Position numbers and translations under genes: made by a program
Notes under the pieces: generated by a model
Databases searched by the model: none
Seen by the model: the letters and a program-made list of their open reading frames with translations, nothing else
What the model was told of the DNA's origin: nothing
Shown: positions 10,228 to 18,826 of the stretch, in pieces
How positions within the stretch are numbered: position 1 is the first letter of the stretch
Layout of the letters: every line of letters begins with the position of its first letter
Assembly: GCF_007748195.1 (NCBI RefSeq)
Contig: NZ_CP037920.1
Coordinates: 3,101,501-3,165,500, forward strand
Direction of reading: 5' to 3'
DNA length: 64,000 nt
Source of the DNA: Gimesia aquarii
GTDB lineage: Bacteria > Planctomycetota > Planctomycetia > Planctomycetales > Planctomycetaceae

Positions 10228-11166
10228 CTATTTCTTTGTGGAATGTGGAATTGATGCTTGTATGGGGAACAGTTTTAAAAGTGCTTTCCTGTTGGGACGT
10301 GAACCATACTCGCATAATTCGAAGGCTTCAGCATATTTGATCTTCTTCCCAATTTCTTCTCCATAAATAGCAATTAGTTCAGTTCGATATTTGTTTGCTT
10401 CAGAAGATTGTCTGCGTACCCACGAGGGGCGAAGGTGTTCGATTCTTAACTCCGGTGGATTAGCAGGAGGAACTTTAGCAGCACGTTCCGAGCTTCCTCC
10501 AGCACCACCTTCCAGGGATTGTGAAACCAGTTGTGCGACTGCTTTGAGTTTCTGGTCAAATACGTTGTCGATGGCAACAACCACATTCGGTCGGAAGGGG
10601 TAGGGTTTTTGAAAGCGGTCGCTGGAATACATAAAAACTGGATTTTTTTTCAAATGTGGAACATTCGGGCAGAAATAAGGGACCGTAACCATGAATGCGG
10701 CATCCTGAACCAGCACGCCAACATAACGATGATCTGGATGGTAGTCCCAGGGGCGATGTGAGATGACGAGATCAGCTTTCCATTCACGAATCAATCGCAC
10801 TATTTTTTTTCGATTTTCCAGTGTAGGCAGCAATTCACCGTCATGAATATCGAGAACTTCTGTTTCAACTCCAAGAATTTTACCCGCTGCTTTGACCTCA
10901 GCGGCCCTTCTTTGCGCAAGTGTCCCGCCAGCCATTTCAAAGTGACCAATATCCCCGTTCGTGACAGAGACCAGTTTTACCTTGTGTCCTTGTTGTGCCC
11001 ACAGGGCAGCAGTCCCTCCATCTTTATATTCTGCATCGTCGGGATGTGCTCCGAAGCAAATGATGCGTAATGAATCGCTTTCTTCTGCTTGAACAGAAAA
11101 CATGCAGAGTAGAGAGAAAAGTAAAACGAAGGTTATACAGATGATGCTTCTCAAGTTTGTTTTCAT
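10228..11166 (-). CDS. Secreted PIG-L family N-acetylglucosaminyl deacetylase
   Basis: LmbE/PIG-L-type zinc deacetylase, 312 residues, predicted to remove N-acetyl groups from GlcNAc-containing compounds outside the cytoplasm. The metal site shows as AHPDDAEYKDGG near the N-terminus and HPDHRYVG in the middle. A signal peptide (ICITFVLLFSLLCMFSVQA) precedes the domain. The ATG at 11166 is used because GGAG lies about 10 bases upstream; the longer frame to 11256 would run into the terminator of the neighbouring gene. It is monocistronic, with its own terminator. The exact substrate cannot be told from sequence; secreted PIG-L proteins in planctomycetes are numerous. Confidence 0.9.
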   Translation of the reverse strand: MKTNLRSIICITFVLLFSLLCMFSVQAEESDSLRIICFGAHPDDAEYKDGGTAALWAQQGHKVKLVSVTNGDIGHFEMAGGTLAQRRAAEVKAAGKILGVETEVLDIHDGELLPTLENRKKIVRLIREWKADLVISHRPWDYHPDHRYVGVLVQDAAFMVTVPYFCPNVPHLKKNPVFMYSSDRFQKPYPFRPNVVVAIDNVFDQKLKAVAQLVSQSLEGGAGGSSERAAKVPPANPPELRIEHLRPSWVRRQSSEANKYRTELIAIYGEEIGKKIKYAEAFELCEYGSRPNRKALLKLFPIQASIPHSTKK

Positions 11167-11251
11167 GATACTTTGCTCCGGTAATAACTGAGGTTTTTTC
11201 TGAATCTTCCATTCAAAATACCTCAGTTTGGAGGTGAGAGATAGAGCTGCG

Positions 11252-11290
11252 CGCAAAAAAAATCAAGGCTCGGTTTACTGAGCCTTGATT
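11252..11290 (-). terminator. Intrinsic terminator of the glycine-rich protein gene
   Basis: Perfect 11-bp inverted repeat AATCAAGGCTC (11261-11271) and GAGCCTTGATT (11280-11290) with an 8-base loop. The A-run to its left (from 11255) gives an oligo-U run after the hairpin on the minus strand; a weaker T-run at 11295-11299 could make it work the other way. It lies 32 bases past the stop of the gene at 11323. Confidence 0.88.
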
Positions 11291-11322
11291 CAAATTTTTC
11301 AGTATGTTTTGCAAATATTGAT

Positions 11323-12207
11323 TTAAGGTGAAAAGCTGCGTGCTGTTTCACTTCTGGTTTTGGTCTTTTCTTTTGAATTATCGGCGGTCTCTGTTCGATT
11401 CCGTGCTCGTTCCTGTGCCATGCCTACTAATTGAGCTGCAAATTGAATTTCATTTGGCTTGAAGTAGGGAGTGGCAGGAGAGCCACCCAGGTGTTTCACT
11501 GATTTAGATGCAAGTTCTTGCCAGCTCATTTTATCGGCCAAATGCCAGGCTGCTGCCTGTCCTGCTTGTTGATTGACCCGACCTGTAGCGACAAACTTGA
11601 GAAGTTCTTGCAGTGCAGGATCTTTAACCATATCTTCTGTTTTGACCATACGATACTTCATACGCGGAGCAGGTTCTGCTTTACCATGCTCCAGGCAAAC
11701 AGATGTGTATGGGACATAAACTGTTTTTTCAGGTGGAATTGAGAAGAAACCTCCACCAGCAGCACCACCGCCGGCTCCTAAACCACCCCCTCCAAGACCA
11801 CCACCTAATCCACCGCCAGCACCACCGCCGGCTGTTTGAGCACCACCGCCTTGACCTTGACCACCAAGTCCACCGCCGAGTCCTCCGCCACCCAGACCAC
11901 CACCCAAGGCACCTTGCTTGAGGACTTGAACGGCGAGGAATGTTTCAGGAAGTTTTACATTAAGTGGTTTCGAATTGTTGTTCGTAATCAAAACGTTTCC
12001 ACCTTTTGAGTTTTTGGCTACGATCTTGACATCGACCGTACCGTCTTCCATAGCGGTGAAAATGTCATCAATCTTCTCTGCAGAGGGATTGTATTTTTGA
12101 GGTCGAATGGACTTCTTTGCCGCTTCGAGATTTGTGCTCAGGCAGAGTGCCAGGCAGCCAACGGAAAGAAACATCATGCATCGGGACGTGAGATTTCTGG
12201 ACAACAT
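11323..12207 (-). CDS. Glycine-rich secreted protein of unknown function
   Basis: Predicted exported protein of 294 residues: signal peptide (MMFLSVGCLALCLSTNLEAA), a compact N-terminal segment to about residue 98 (KGGNVLITNNNSKPLNVKLP suggests a beta-fold), a low-complexity Gly/Leu/Ala linker at 99-153, then a segment with a PYTSVCLEHGK motif and a helical part (QAAAWHLADKMSWQELA). The C-terminus is rich in Arg, Thr and Lys. AGGA about 9 bases before the ATG supports this start. I do not recognise the domain; proteins with a V-C-L-x-H-G-K motif followed by AAAWH...SWxELA seem to recur in planctomycetes, but this is from memory. It has its own terminator. Confidence 0.8.
   Translation of the reverse strand: MLSRNLTSRCMMFLSVGCLALCLSTNLEAAKKSIRPQKYNPSAEKIDDIFTAMEDGTVDVKIVAKNSKGGNVLITNNNSKPLNVKLPETFLAVQVLKQGALGGGLGGGGLGGGLGGQGQGGGAQTAGGGAGGGLGGGLGGGGLGAGGGAAGGGFFSIPPEKTVYVPYTSVCLEHGKAEPAPRMKYRMVKTEDMVKDPALQELLKFVATGRVNQQAGQAAAWHLADKMSWQELASKSVKHLGGSPATPYFKPNEIQFAAQLVGMAQERARNRTETADNSKEKTKTRSETARSFSP
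11749..11913 (-). repeat. Low-complexity GGxGGG-coding repeat
   Basis: About 165 bases of imperfect CCACCN / CCGCCN triplet repeats on the plus strand, coding residues 99-153 of the minus-strand protein as runs of GGGL, GGGG and GGGA. The strong codon bias also creates open frames on the opposite strand, which are shadows. Such tracts change length easily by slippage. Confidence 0.8.
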
Positions 12208-12606
12208 AGAAATTGTTCCTGTGGTTCACTTAGAGAATACCACCCAAGTGTGGTGTAAGAATAGAATTCATCGTTCTTACGGGAGCAGTCATTTTTCCCA
12301 ACTATCCCGTCATCTACATCTTACAGCATATAAAACAGTCCTGGCAATAAAAAGTTGCTTGGAAACGAACTTTTTCACAAGTCAGCTTGAGGGCTGTTTA
12401 TGTGAAACCGGTCAGGTAAATGATGAGAGGGGCCAGATTGTGCGGATTATGTGGCACATATCAGTGGCAGAGTATTAGCGGGTTCGTAATAATTTCGAGT
12501 AATTCGTTCTTGCAAACCGGAGATTTTGGCATTAGAGATCTCCTAAACCCCTGAAAATGTTAATGATTGTTAACGCGAATTCACTTTGAATTGCCAGGAA
12601 GGATGT
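12208..12606. other. Intergenic region between divergent genes
   Basis: Nearly 400 bases that must carry the promoters of the glycine-rich gene (minus) and of the kinase-enolase pair (plus). An open frame crosses part of it on the plus strand, but it begins antisense to the glycine-rich gene and has no recognisable product. I see no hairpin terminator, tRNA or riboswitch. Confidence 0.45.
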
Positions 12607-13653
12607 ATGTTCCAGGAAATCAATGCAGAGAATGCTGTTGAGTATTTAAAGGCCCATCAACATCTCAAGTCTGATGAAACGGCATCTGCAGAAGCGCTGG
12701 CATGGGGGGTTTCTAATATAGTCATTCGTATATATAGGGATGACTCGGAAGACTTTGTGATCAAACAGTCGCGAGAACAACTTCGCACGCAGGCACAGTG
12801 GTTTAGTGAACTCGACCGAATCTGGCGGGAGTTGGAAGTCATGCAAGAGTTACAGAACCTGCTACCAGAAGGAGTTGTGCCACGTATTCTGTTTGAAGAT
12901 CGAGAGAACTATCTGTTTGCCATGCAGGCAATCGATCCCCAGCATCAAGTTTGGAAAGCAGACTTATTAGATGGTAAATTTGATCAGAAAATAGCACATG
13001 ATTTGGGAAGCTATTTAAGTGCCATTCATCGTAAAAGTTTTATGAATGAAGAATATCAAACGCGCTGGGGGGATCAAAAGGTATTTGATCAACTGAGAAT
13101 TGATCCATTTTATCGCTATATCGTGAAATCGCACCCGGAAATCAGACCCTGGATTGAAGATTTAATCAAGGAGATGACTGGCAATCAAGTCTGTCTTGTG
13201 TTGGCAGATTTCAGTCCTAAGAATATTTTGATCACTGAGCAAGGCATTCATTTAGTCGATTTTGAGACTGCTCATTTTGGTGATCCCGCGTTTGACCTTG
13301 GTTTTTTTCTCAGTCATCTGTTACTGAAAGCGATTTTTCATCAAGAACAGGGAAATCATTGTATTCAACTGGCTGAAGGTTTCTGGGAGCAGTATGTTAA
13401 GCACGGGGCTCAGTTGTCTCTGCCTGATGTTAGAGAGGCAACCAAAATGGAAGAGCAGGAATTGGGAAGCCGCACGATTCGTCATTTGGCAGCGTGTATG
13501 TTATCGCGGGTCGATGGTAAAAGTACGGTCGATTATCTCACCGAGTCTGATCAACAAGACCAGGTTCGTTCTTTCGCTCTTTCTTTGATTCTGGATCCGC
13601 CCGATTCATTACAAAAAGCTGTTTCACGATTAACTGAGATGTTGAATTCGTGA
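12607..13653 (+). CDS. APH-family small-molecule kinase next to an enolase homologue
   Basis: Cytoplasmic phosphotransferase of the aminoglycoside/choline-kinase fold, 348 residues. The catalytic loop appears as LVLADFSPKNILI near residue 205, with Asp where APH kinases have HGD/HxD, and the metal site as LVDFETAHFGDPAFDLGFF, which resembles 5-methylthioribose kinase and homoserine kinase-like enzymes. The ATG at 12607 is preferred over a TTG at 12586 because AGGA (12596-12599) sits 7 bases before it. The enolase-like gene follows 115 bases downstream on the same strand, so co-transcription is likely. The substrate is unknown; a hydroxylated small metabolite is the general expectation. Antibiotic resistance is not suggested by the context. 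Confidence 0.75.
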   Translation: MFQEINAENAVEYLKAHQHLKSDETASAEALAWGVSNIVIRIYRDDSEDFVIKQSREQLRTQAQWFSELDRIWRELEVMQELQNLLPEGVVPRILFEDRENYLFAMQAIDPQHQVWKADLLDGKFDQKIAHDLGSYLSAIHRKSFMNEEYQTRWGDQKVFDQLRIDPFYRYIVKSHPEIRPWIEDLIKEMTGNQVCLVLADFSPKNILITEQGIHLVDFETAHFGDPAFDLGFFLSHLLLKAIFHQEQGNHCIQLAEGFWEQYVKHGAQLSLPDVREATKMEEQELGSRTIRHLAACMLSRVDGKSTVDYLTESDQQDQVRSFALSLILDPPDSLQKAVSRLTEMLNS

Positions 13654-13768
13654 ACACCAATCGGGTGACGGTTAAGTGATTTCCTGTTATCTTATTAGAT
13701 GAGTCGGTCGAGTCACTTAGATTCATTAACCATTACATTAGCAACGGCAGTCAGGAGAGTGATCTGTC

Positions 13769-15127
13769 ATGACGCAAATAGAATATGTGCAGGCGCGAGA
13801 AGTTTTTGATAGTCGTGGAAATCCCACGGTAGAAGTAGAAATCTGTTGCGCGAACTCTCGCTCTGGCAGAGCCATTGTTCCCAGTGGGGCCAGTACAGGA
13901 AAATTTGAAGCGGTTGAGTTGCGTGATCAGGATTTAGAGCGTTTCGATGGATTGGGAGTCACTCAGGCGGTTGAAAACGTCCGTGGCGAGATTGCAGAGG
14001 CATTAATTGGTCAGGATGCCGCCGACCAACGCGAGATCGATTCAAAGCTGTGTGAACTGGACGGTACCGAGAACAAATCGCGGTTGGGAGCTAATGCGAT
14101 CTTAGGAGCCTCCCTGGCAGCCGCCTATGCAGCTGCGGAATCGCAACAGCAGAGCCCCGTTGAGCGTTTTGCTGAAATCTGGTCTGACTATGTTTCTGAT
14201 AAAGAGGCCAGTCAGGACCAACGAACCTCTTTATTAGCACAGTCAATGTTACTCCCACTACCCATGGTCAATATGATTTCAGGTGGACTTCATGCAGGGC
14301 GTAATCTCGATTTTCAAGATTTCCTGATCCTGCCCGTAGGAGCGACTTCATATCGGCAGGCGTTTGAGTGGATTGTGACGATCTACCGTCGACTTGGTCA
14401 GATATTGAATAAAACAGGGCACGAAGGATCATTGATTGGAGATGAAGGTGGTTACGGTCCCAAGCTAAGCAGTAATAGTGAAGCGGTCAAGTTTGTTGTA
14501 GCAGCCATTGAATCTGCAGGATTGAATCCTGGTGAAGATGTCGCTATTGGATTGGATGTCGCCAGTACTCACTTTTACGATTCCGAAACAGGAACCTACC
14601 ATTTAAATGCAACGGGAGACGAGGCACTCTCGGCAGATGACGTGATCGATTTGCTAGAGCGGTGGGTCGATACGTATCCGATTATCAGCATTGAGGATGG
14701 TTTAGCGGAAGATGACTGGGAAGGCTGGAAAAAACTGACTGAACGATTGGGACATCGCGTGCAATTAATTGGTGATGATTTTTTTGTCACCAATCATCGA
14801 CGTTTGCAGCAAGGGATTGACACTCAGACGGCGAACAGTGTTTTAATCAAACTGAATCAGATAGGAACGCTTTCTGAAACTCTGGAAACATTAAAAATGT
14901 CTATTGATCATGGGTATTGGCCTGTTGTTTCTGCTCGTAGTGGTGAAACAGAAGATACGACGATTGCCGATCTCGTTGTGGCAACAGGGGCGGGGCAGCT
15001 CAAAGTGGGGTCGGTCGGGCGGAGTGAAAGACTGGCGAAGTATAATCAATTGCTCAGACTGGAAGAACAGTTATCTGATCGAGCAGGTTATCATGGAGGC
15101 CAAATTTTTTCCTGTTTGAAACAATAA
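13769..15127 (+). CDS. eno: Enolase homologue with altered active-site residues
   Basis: Enolase fold protein, 452 residues, slightly longer than usual (about 430). Most hallmarks are present: SGASTG loop, GDEGG with E226, metal ligands D263, E309 and D336, catalytic Lys361 (LIKLNQIGTLSE), and K395 in the AGQLKVGS segment. Two conserved positions differ: the Glu of the QEF motif is Asp184 (FQDFLILP), and the His of the SHRSGETED motif is Ala389 (VSARSGETED). Those residues correspond to Glu167 and His369 of E. coli enolase. It may be a weak glycolytic enolase or a paralogue acting on another substrate. The pairing with a kinase gene upstream favours a specialised role. Whether a normal enolase exists elsewhere cannot be seen here. 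A strong terminator follows. Confidence 0.85.
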   Translation: MTQIEYVQAREVFDSRGNPTVEVEICCANSRSGRAIVPSGASTGKFEAVELRDQDLERFDGLGVTQAVENVRGEIAEALIGQDAADQREIDSKLCELDGTENKSRLGANAILGASLAAAYAAAESQQQSPVERFAEIWSDYVSDKEASQDQRTSLLAQSMLLPLPMVNMISGGLHAGRNLDFQDFLILPVGATSYRQAFEWIVTIYRRLGQILNKTGHEGSLIGDEGGYGPKLSSNSEAVKFVVAAIESAGLNPGEDVAIGLDVASTHFYDSETGTYHLNATGDEALSADDVIDLLERWVDTYPIISIEDGLAEDDWEGWKKLTERLGHRVQLIGDDFFVTNHRRLQQGIDTQTANSVLIKLNQIGTLSETLETLKMSIDHGYWPVVSARSGETEDTTIADLVVATGAGQLKVGSVGRSERLAKYNQLLRLEEQLSDRAGYHGGQIFSCLKQ

Positions 15128-15158
15128 AATCCATTTCCCATGCTGACCGCTACTATAT

Positions 15159-15195
15159 AAAAAAAGCCTCCGAATATTTCGGAGGCTTTTTTTTT
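15159..15195. terminator. Bidirectional intrinsic terminator
   Basis: Stem AGCCTCCGAA (15165-15174) with TTCGGAGGCT (15178-15187) and a three-base TAT loop, flanked by seven A on the left and nine T on the right. It serves the enolase-like gene on the plus strand and the His/Cys-rich gene on the minus strand, which converge here. Confidence 0.93.
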
Positions 15196-15227
15196 CGATA
15201 TAAGGCGTCGATTCAGTTCCGCATCAA

Positions 15228-16274
15228 CTAATTCGCGACGACCTGATTTCCTTTTGATCCCTGTTCGGGCAGGAGATCAACGTCGAGTGTTGCCAGTAAC
15301 TGGCCTTTTTTATTCATAATGTGCATCTTGGCTTCAGTCGCCTTTCCTAATCCGATTTGAGGAGTCTGGAAACCGAGTTTCGTATCTTCCCATTTTTCAA
15401 TTTTAGCGGGCAAACCCATTTCGTTGATTTCAATAATAACCATCCCTTGTTCATTTCCTAATCCCTGGGCTGTTAATTGAAATTGTTGGCCGGCAACTAA
15501 GGCAAGACGTTCAGGTTGAGCTTTTTCTGTGTTGGCTGGTGCTGCGACAACTGCTACCCCAATTTGGTTAATGAAAACTGGCTCACAAGAGATGATTTGA
15601 CAAGGAACAATAATGGGGTCTTCACAAATAACAGGATACCAGGGCCGGCAAACTGGTGGACACCAGGGACGGACGTTGATGTGACACCAGGGACGATGCC
15701 AGAGGTTGTGGCCATGATGATGTCCTATGTGATGACCATGGTGACCATGGAAAAAATTCTTGTGTTTGATGTGCTTATTGTGATGCAGATCTGGTTTATG
15801 TTGTGGTTTGAAAGGATGTTTCGTATTTACTTTACCAATTTTTGAAAAGTCTTTTTTCTGATTTGTGATTGGTCTTTTTACGAACGGTCTTTTCATATTA
15901 TTTTGTGACGAAGGAAATTTAATATCTTTTGTAAACTTATGGTTCGTGGTTTTGTGAAAACCTTTGAAGTTTGAGTTTTTTGGAGTCACCTTTTTGAATT
16001 GGGATTGGTAATTATATTTGGGAGTAAACTTTTTTGTCTGTGGGGCATGGAATTTTTGCCTGGTGCTGAATTTCTTCATGGATGTATTTCGGTTTTGGTG
16101 TGAAGAAAATGAGCGGCTGCGGTTGCCTTTGTTTTGGGAACTGCGATTACTGAATGACCGACCTGATGATCGTCCAAAAGACTTTTTTGAAGAGCGATTT
16201 CCGGCTGAAGCGTCTTCTGTGATTGTGAGTAAGGTGACCACAACACATGTGAAGAGAGTTGTTGCAAATTTCAT
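15228..16274 (-). CDS. Secreted His/Cys/Trp-rich protein with a C-terminal IPT/TIG-like domain
   Basis: Exported 348-residue protein. Signal peptide (ATTLFTCVVVTLLTITEDASA), then about 130 residues very rich in Ser, Lys, Asn and Phe with no predicted fold. A histidine cluster follows (HGHHGHHIGHHHGH, near residues 180-195), then a Cys-Pro-Trp segment (RPWCPPVCRPWYPVIC) holding several cysteines. The last 100 residues (LALVAGQQFQLTAQGLG ... TLDVDLLPEQG) look like an IPT/TIG beta-sandwich. Metal binding by the His and Cys clusters is a reasonable inference; a wall or surface role is possible. No named family is recognised for the whole protein. Convergent with the enolase-like gene. Confidence 0.75.
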   Translation of the reverse strand: MKFATTLFTCVVVTLLTITEDASAGNRSSKKSFGRSSGRSFSNRSSQNKGNRSRSFSSHQNRNTSMKKFSTRQKFHAPQTKKFTPKYNYQSQFKKVTPKNSNFKGFHKTTNHKFTKDIKFPSSQNNMKRPFVKRPITNQKKDFSKIGKVNTKHPFKPQHKPDLHHNKHIKHKNFFHGHHGHHIGHHHGHNLWHRPWCHINVRPWCPPVCRPWYPVICEDPIIVPCQIISCEPVFINQIGVAVVAAPANTEKAQPERLALVAGQQFQLTAQGLGNEQGMVIIEINEMGLPAKIEKWEDTKLGFQTPQIGLGKATEAKMHIMNKKGQLLATLDVDLLPEQGSKGNQVVAN

Positions 16275-16391
16275 CGTTCCGTTCCCTTAGTTTATGATTG
16301 GTTAGAGTTGAGTTTGTTGTCTCACACTCCACCAAGCGGGAACGCTTAAAATTTGTTACAACGTTTTATTGAAAAAACATGAATCAAATGA

Positions 16392-18629
16392 TCACTGGTT
16401 TGTGTGGCGGTTCTTAGAATAAAGTGCGCTAAGGGAATCAAAATCAGCCTGAAGTACTTGAAAAACGCGCAAAATGCTGACTGCACCAAGAGTTCCAGCC
16501 ACAGTTAAAATACCAATTGCAATTTTATCATCCAGATTGATCATCGCCAGTGAAGCGATACTGAGCATGGGGACGAGGAATGCCATAATCAAATAAACCC
16601 AGGTCAGACGTTTCATCTGTTTGAACGTATCTGGTGCCTGCTGACTGAAATCATTTTCCTTAAGCAAGCGAGGATATATTGCGTGCAGGCTGAGATAGGT
16701 GATTCCAAAAAAAGGATAGCTGGCAGCGATGAGACCACACAGTAAGAGTGAACCCAGGAAATGTGCGTAGGCAGAAGCTGGCAATGCGCCAATGGCATAG
16801 TGCATACTGATGGGATACGCGATCCCCGCGATGATCCATTCTGTCGTGCAGATGAGTGCAGCATAATGTCCCAGTCGTAGACACCGCTTTTGAATGAGTT
16901 TGGTATGCCGTTTTTCTTTATGGTTCTCAGATGTTTCCCCATGACGAAATCGGAGTGTCGTCCAGGTCAGCCAACCAATCAGGCTGAGCCCCAATGGATA
17001 AGCAATGAGATTGATGACCGTTTGAATTTGCCAGAACGCCTCTTGTGAGTTCTTTAAATGTTCAACGATATGCTTTTGATTGTGGAAGAAATTGAACAGG
17101 CCCGCGAAAAAATTAGGGATCAAAACAATTAAGATCACAATGGGAACTTCCCAACCTTTCAGGTGTGAGAACCAACTTGTGGACGGGGGAAATAAAATCT
17201 GCTGTGCTCGGGGATTGAGGCACAATTCCAACTGGTTCGCCAGATTTGCTCCGGACGTCCAGCGTTCTTCAGGTTCGGGAGCTAGGCATTTTTGAAGCAC
17301 AGTGACCAGATGCTCGGGGCAGTCGGGAGGCAGGTGTTGTGGACTAGCTTTCAATGAAGCGCCTGTCTTGCGTTGTGAAATCATCTGTTTTAAGAGTGTC
17401 GACCAGCCTGAACTGACTGGAAGATCTTGAAAGGCACGAACTCCCGCTAATAATTCCCAGAGTACTAAGCCAAGGGAGTAAATGTCACTTTTCTCGTCAA
17501 GACTTTCCGGCAGCCGTTGATGTGTGGGGTCGTAAGCTTCCAATTGTTCTGGGGACATATACGCTAGACTTCCCCCAAAATAAGCAGCAGGTGTGGTACC
17601 TGTGACGGCAGAACTGAAGCTGATATTAAAGTCGGCCAGTTTGGGAATGCCTTCCGCTGTCAGCAGTACATTTGCTGGTTTGATATCACGGTGCAAAACC
17701 CCTTTCTTATGTGCATAATTCAATGCGTTTGCCAGACGAATTCCCAACCAGCAAATCGTTTCCGGCCATGTGAGGGAGTTTATCTTTTGATAAATTAAAG
17801 ACTCGGAAGGCCGAGATTCCCCACGTAACTCCAGAGATTGGTTCACCGCGGAAACCAATATTTTTCCTGAGCGTTCTGCGGGTGCTGTTTTTCGAATGAT
17901 CTCAACCACTGACTGCAACGTTCCTCCGGGAAGGTATTGCATATACAGCAAACGAATTTTTTTGTCAGGCATGATGCGCTGATCGAATACTCGTACGATA
18001 TTATCATGATCTAATTGAGCCAGTGTTTGTGGTTCGCTACTGGAATCTTCTGAAATTTTCAACGCGACGATACGTTGCATCGAAGTTTGACGTGCCTGAT
18101 ATACTTTCGCGAATGCACCTTTACCTAACAATGTCAGAAGCTCAAAATCATCGACGGTGTGTCCTGGCTGAAAGTGGTGGAACGCTTGTGGCGGGGACTG
18201 ATTGATGATTTTTGTGGTGACATAAGCATGATTCAAGTCAAATAGCTGTTCCAGTTGGGGGCTGACAGTGGGAAATAAACTGAGATAGTCAGCAGGATCC
18301 ACTTCAAAACCATTTTGACGAAGCAGGTGAAATTCTTCATACAGTAGATCTACAGGGAGCGTGTCTTCGAGCAGCATGGGGAATTCGTCGAGATATTCCT
18401 TGATGCGCTTGGGAAAGTTAAATCGTTCCCAACGAAATTCCAGATCAATTTTAATGAGTTCAATTAACAGGAAACGGCTAAGTGTTTCATTGTTATGCTG
18501 ATACTGCTTGATTTCCGGAGGCGCTTGTTGTGTTTCCCAGTCATTTACAAACTGTTCCATCACTTCAGTCAATGCAGAGAGAGCGCTCAGACTATCTAAT
18601 GAATCCAGTTGATGCAAAGGTTCAGACAA
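16392..18629 (-). CDS. Membrane Ser/Thr protein kinase
   Basis: Hanks-type kinase of 745 residues. Residues 1-155 form a helical N-terminal region of the kind found before many planctomycete kinases (DPADYLSLFPTV...LEQLF). The kinase domain at about 160-450 shows GKGAFAKVYQA, Lys191 (VALKI), Glu199 of helix C, the HRDIKPANVLL catalytic loop (D315) and YMSPEQL. The metal-binding DFG motif reads DFN (333-335), with the Asp retained. About five or six transmembrane helices follow from residue 490 to the end, with no obvious extracytoplasmic sensor domain, which is an unusual order of parts. Divergent from an ECF sigma gene 197 bases away; kinase-linked ECF factors are a known planctomycete theme, so functional coupling is plausible. 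Confidence 0.9.
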   Translation of the reverse strand: MSEPLHQLDSLDSLSALSALTEVMEQFVNDWETQQAPPEIKQYQHNNETLSRFLLIELIKIDLEFRWERFNFPKRIKEYLDEFPMLLEDTLPVDLLYEEFHLLRQNGFEVDPADYLSLFPTVSPQLEQLFDLNHAYVTTKIINQSPPQAFHHFQPGHTVDDFELLTLLGKGAFAKVYQARQTSMQRIVALKISEDSSSEPQTLAQLDHDNIVRVFDQRIMPDKKIRLLYMQYLPGGTLQSVVEIIRKTAPAERSGKILVSAVNQSLELRGESRPSESLIYQKINSLTWPETICWLGIRLANALNYAHKKGVLHRDIKPANVLLTAEGIPKLADFNISFSSAVTGTTPAAYFGGSLAYMSPEQLEAYDPTHQRLPESLDEKSDIYSLGLVLWELLAGVRAFQDLPVSSGWSTLLKQMISQRKTGASLKASPQHLPPDCPEHLVTVLQKCLAPEPEERWTSGANLANQLELCLNPRAQQILFPPSTSWFSHLKGWEVPIVILIVLIPNFFAGLFNFFHNQKHIVEHLKNSQEAFWQIQTVINLIAYPLGLSLIGWLTWTTLRFRHGETSENHKEKRHTKLIQKRCLRLGHYAALICTTEWIIAGIAYPISMHYAIGALPASAYAHFLGSLLLCGLIAASYPFFGITYLSLHAIYPRLLKENDFSQQAPDTFKQMKRLTWVYLIMAFLVPMLSIASLAMINLDDKIAIGILTVAGTLGAVSILRVFQVLQADFDSLSALYSKNRHTNQ

Positions 18630-18826
18630 CAGTAAGCTCCTGAGAGGGAGAATGACAATCCGACTAAAAATATCGTGACTGTTTCAGTAGCTGGCTTGTT
18701 TTGACGATGGTATAAAGAGAAAAACGTTCCACACATTTATGTAGTATAGTAATCGATCAACAACAGTGTGGAAAGTAGTACGCTTCTCGGACTTTGTCGG
18801 CTTATTGCAGGAAGTATGAGATACTT

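Noticed and set aside
11703..11921. Plus-strand frame rich in His and Arg opposite the glycine-rich tract
   Set aside because: It is the antisense of CCACCN repeats; the minus-strand frame has signal peptide, ribosome-binding site and terminator.
12607..13653. Aminoglycoside-resistance gene
   Set aside because: Only the general kinase fold matches; pairing with an enolase homologue and absence of mobile elements argue for metabolism.
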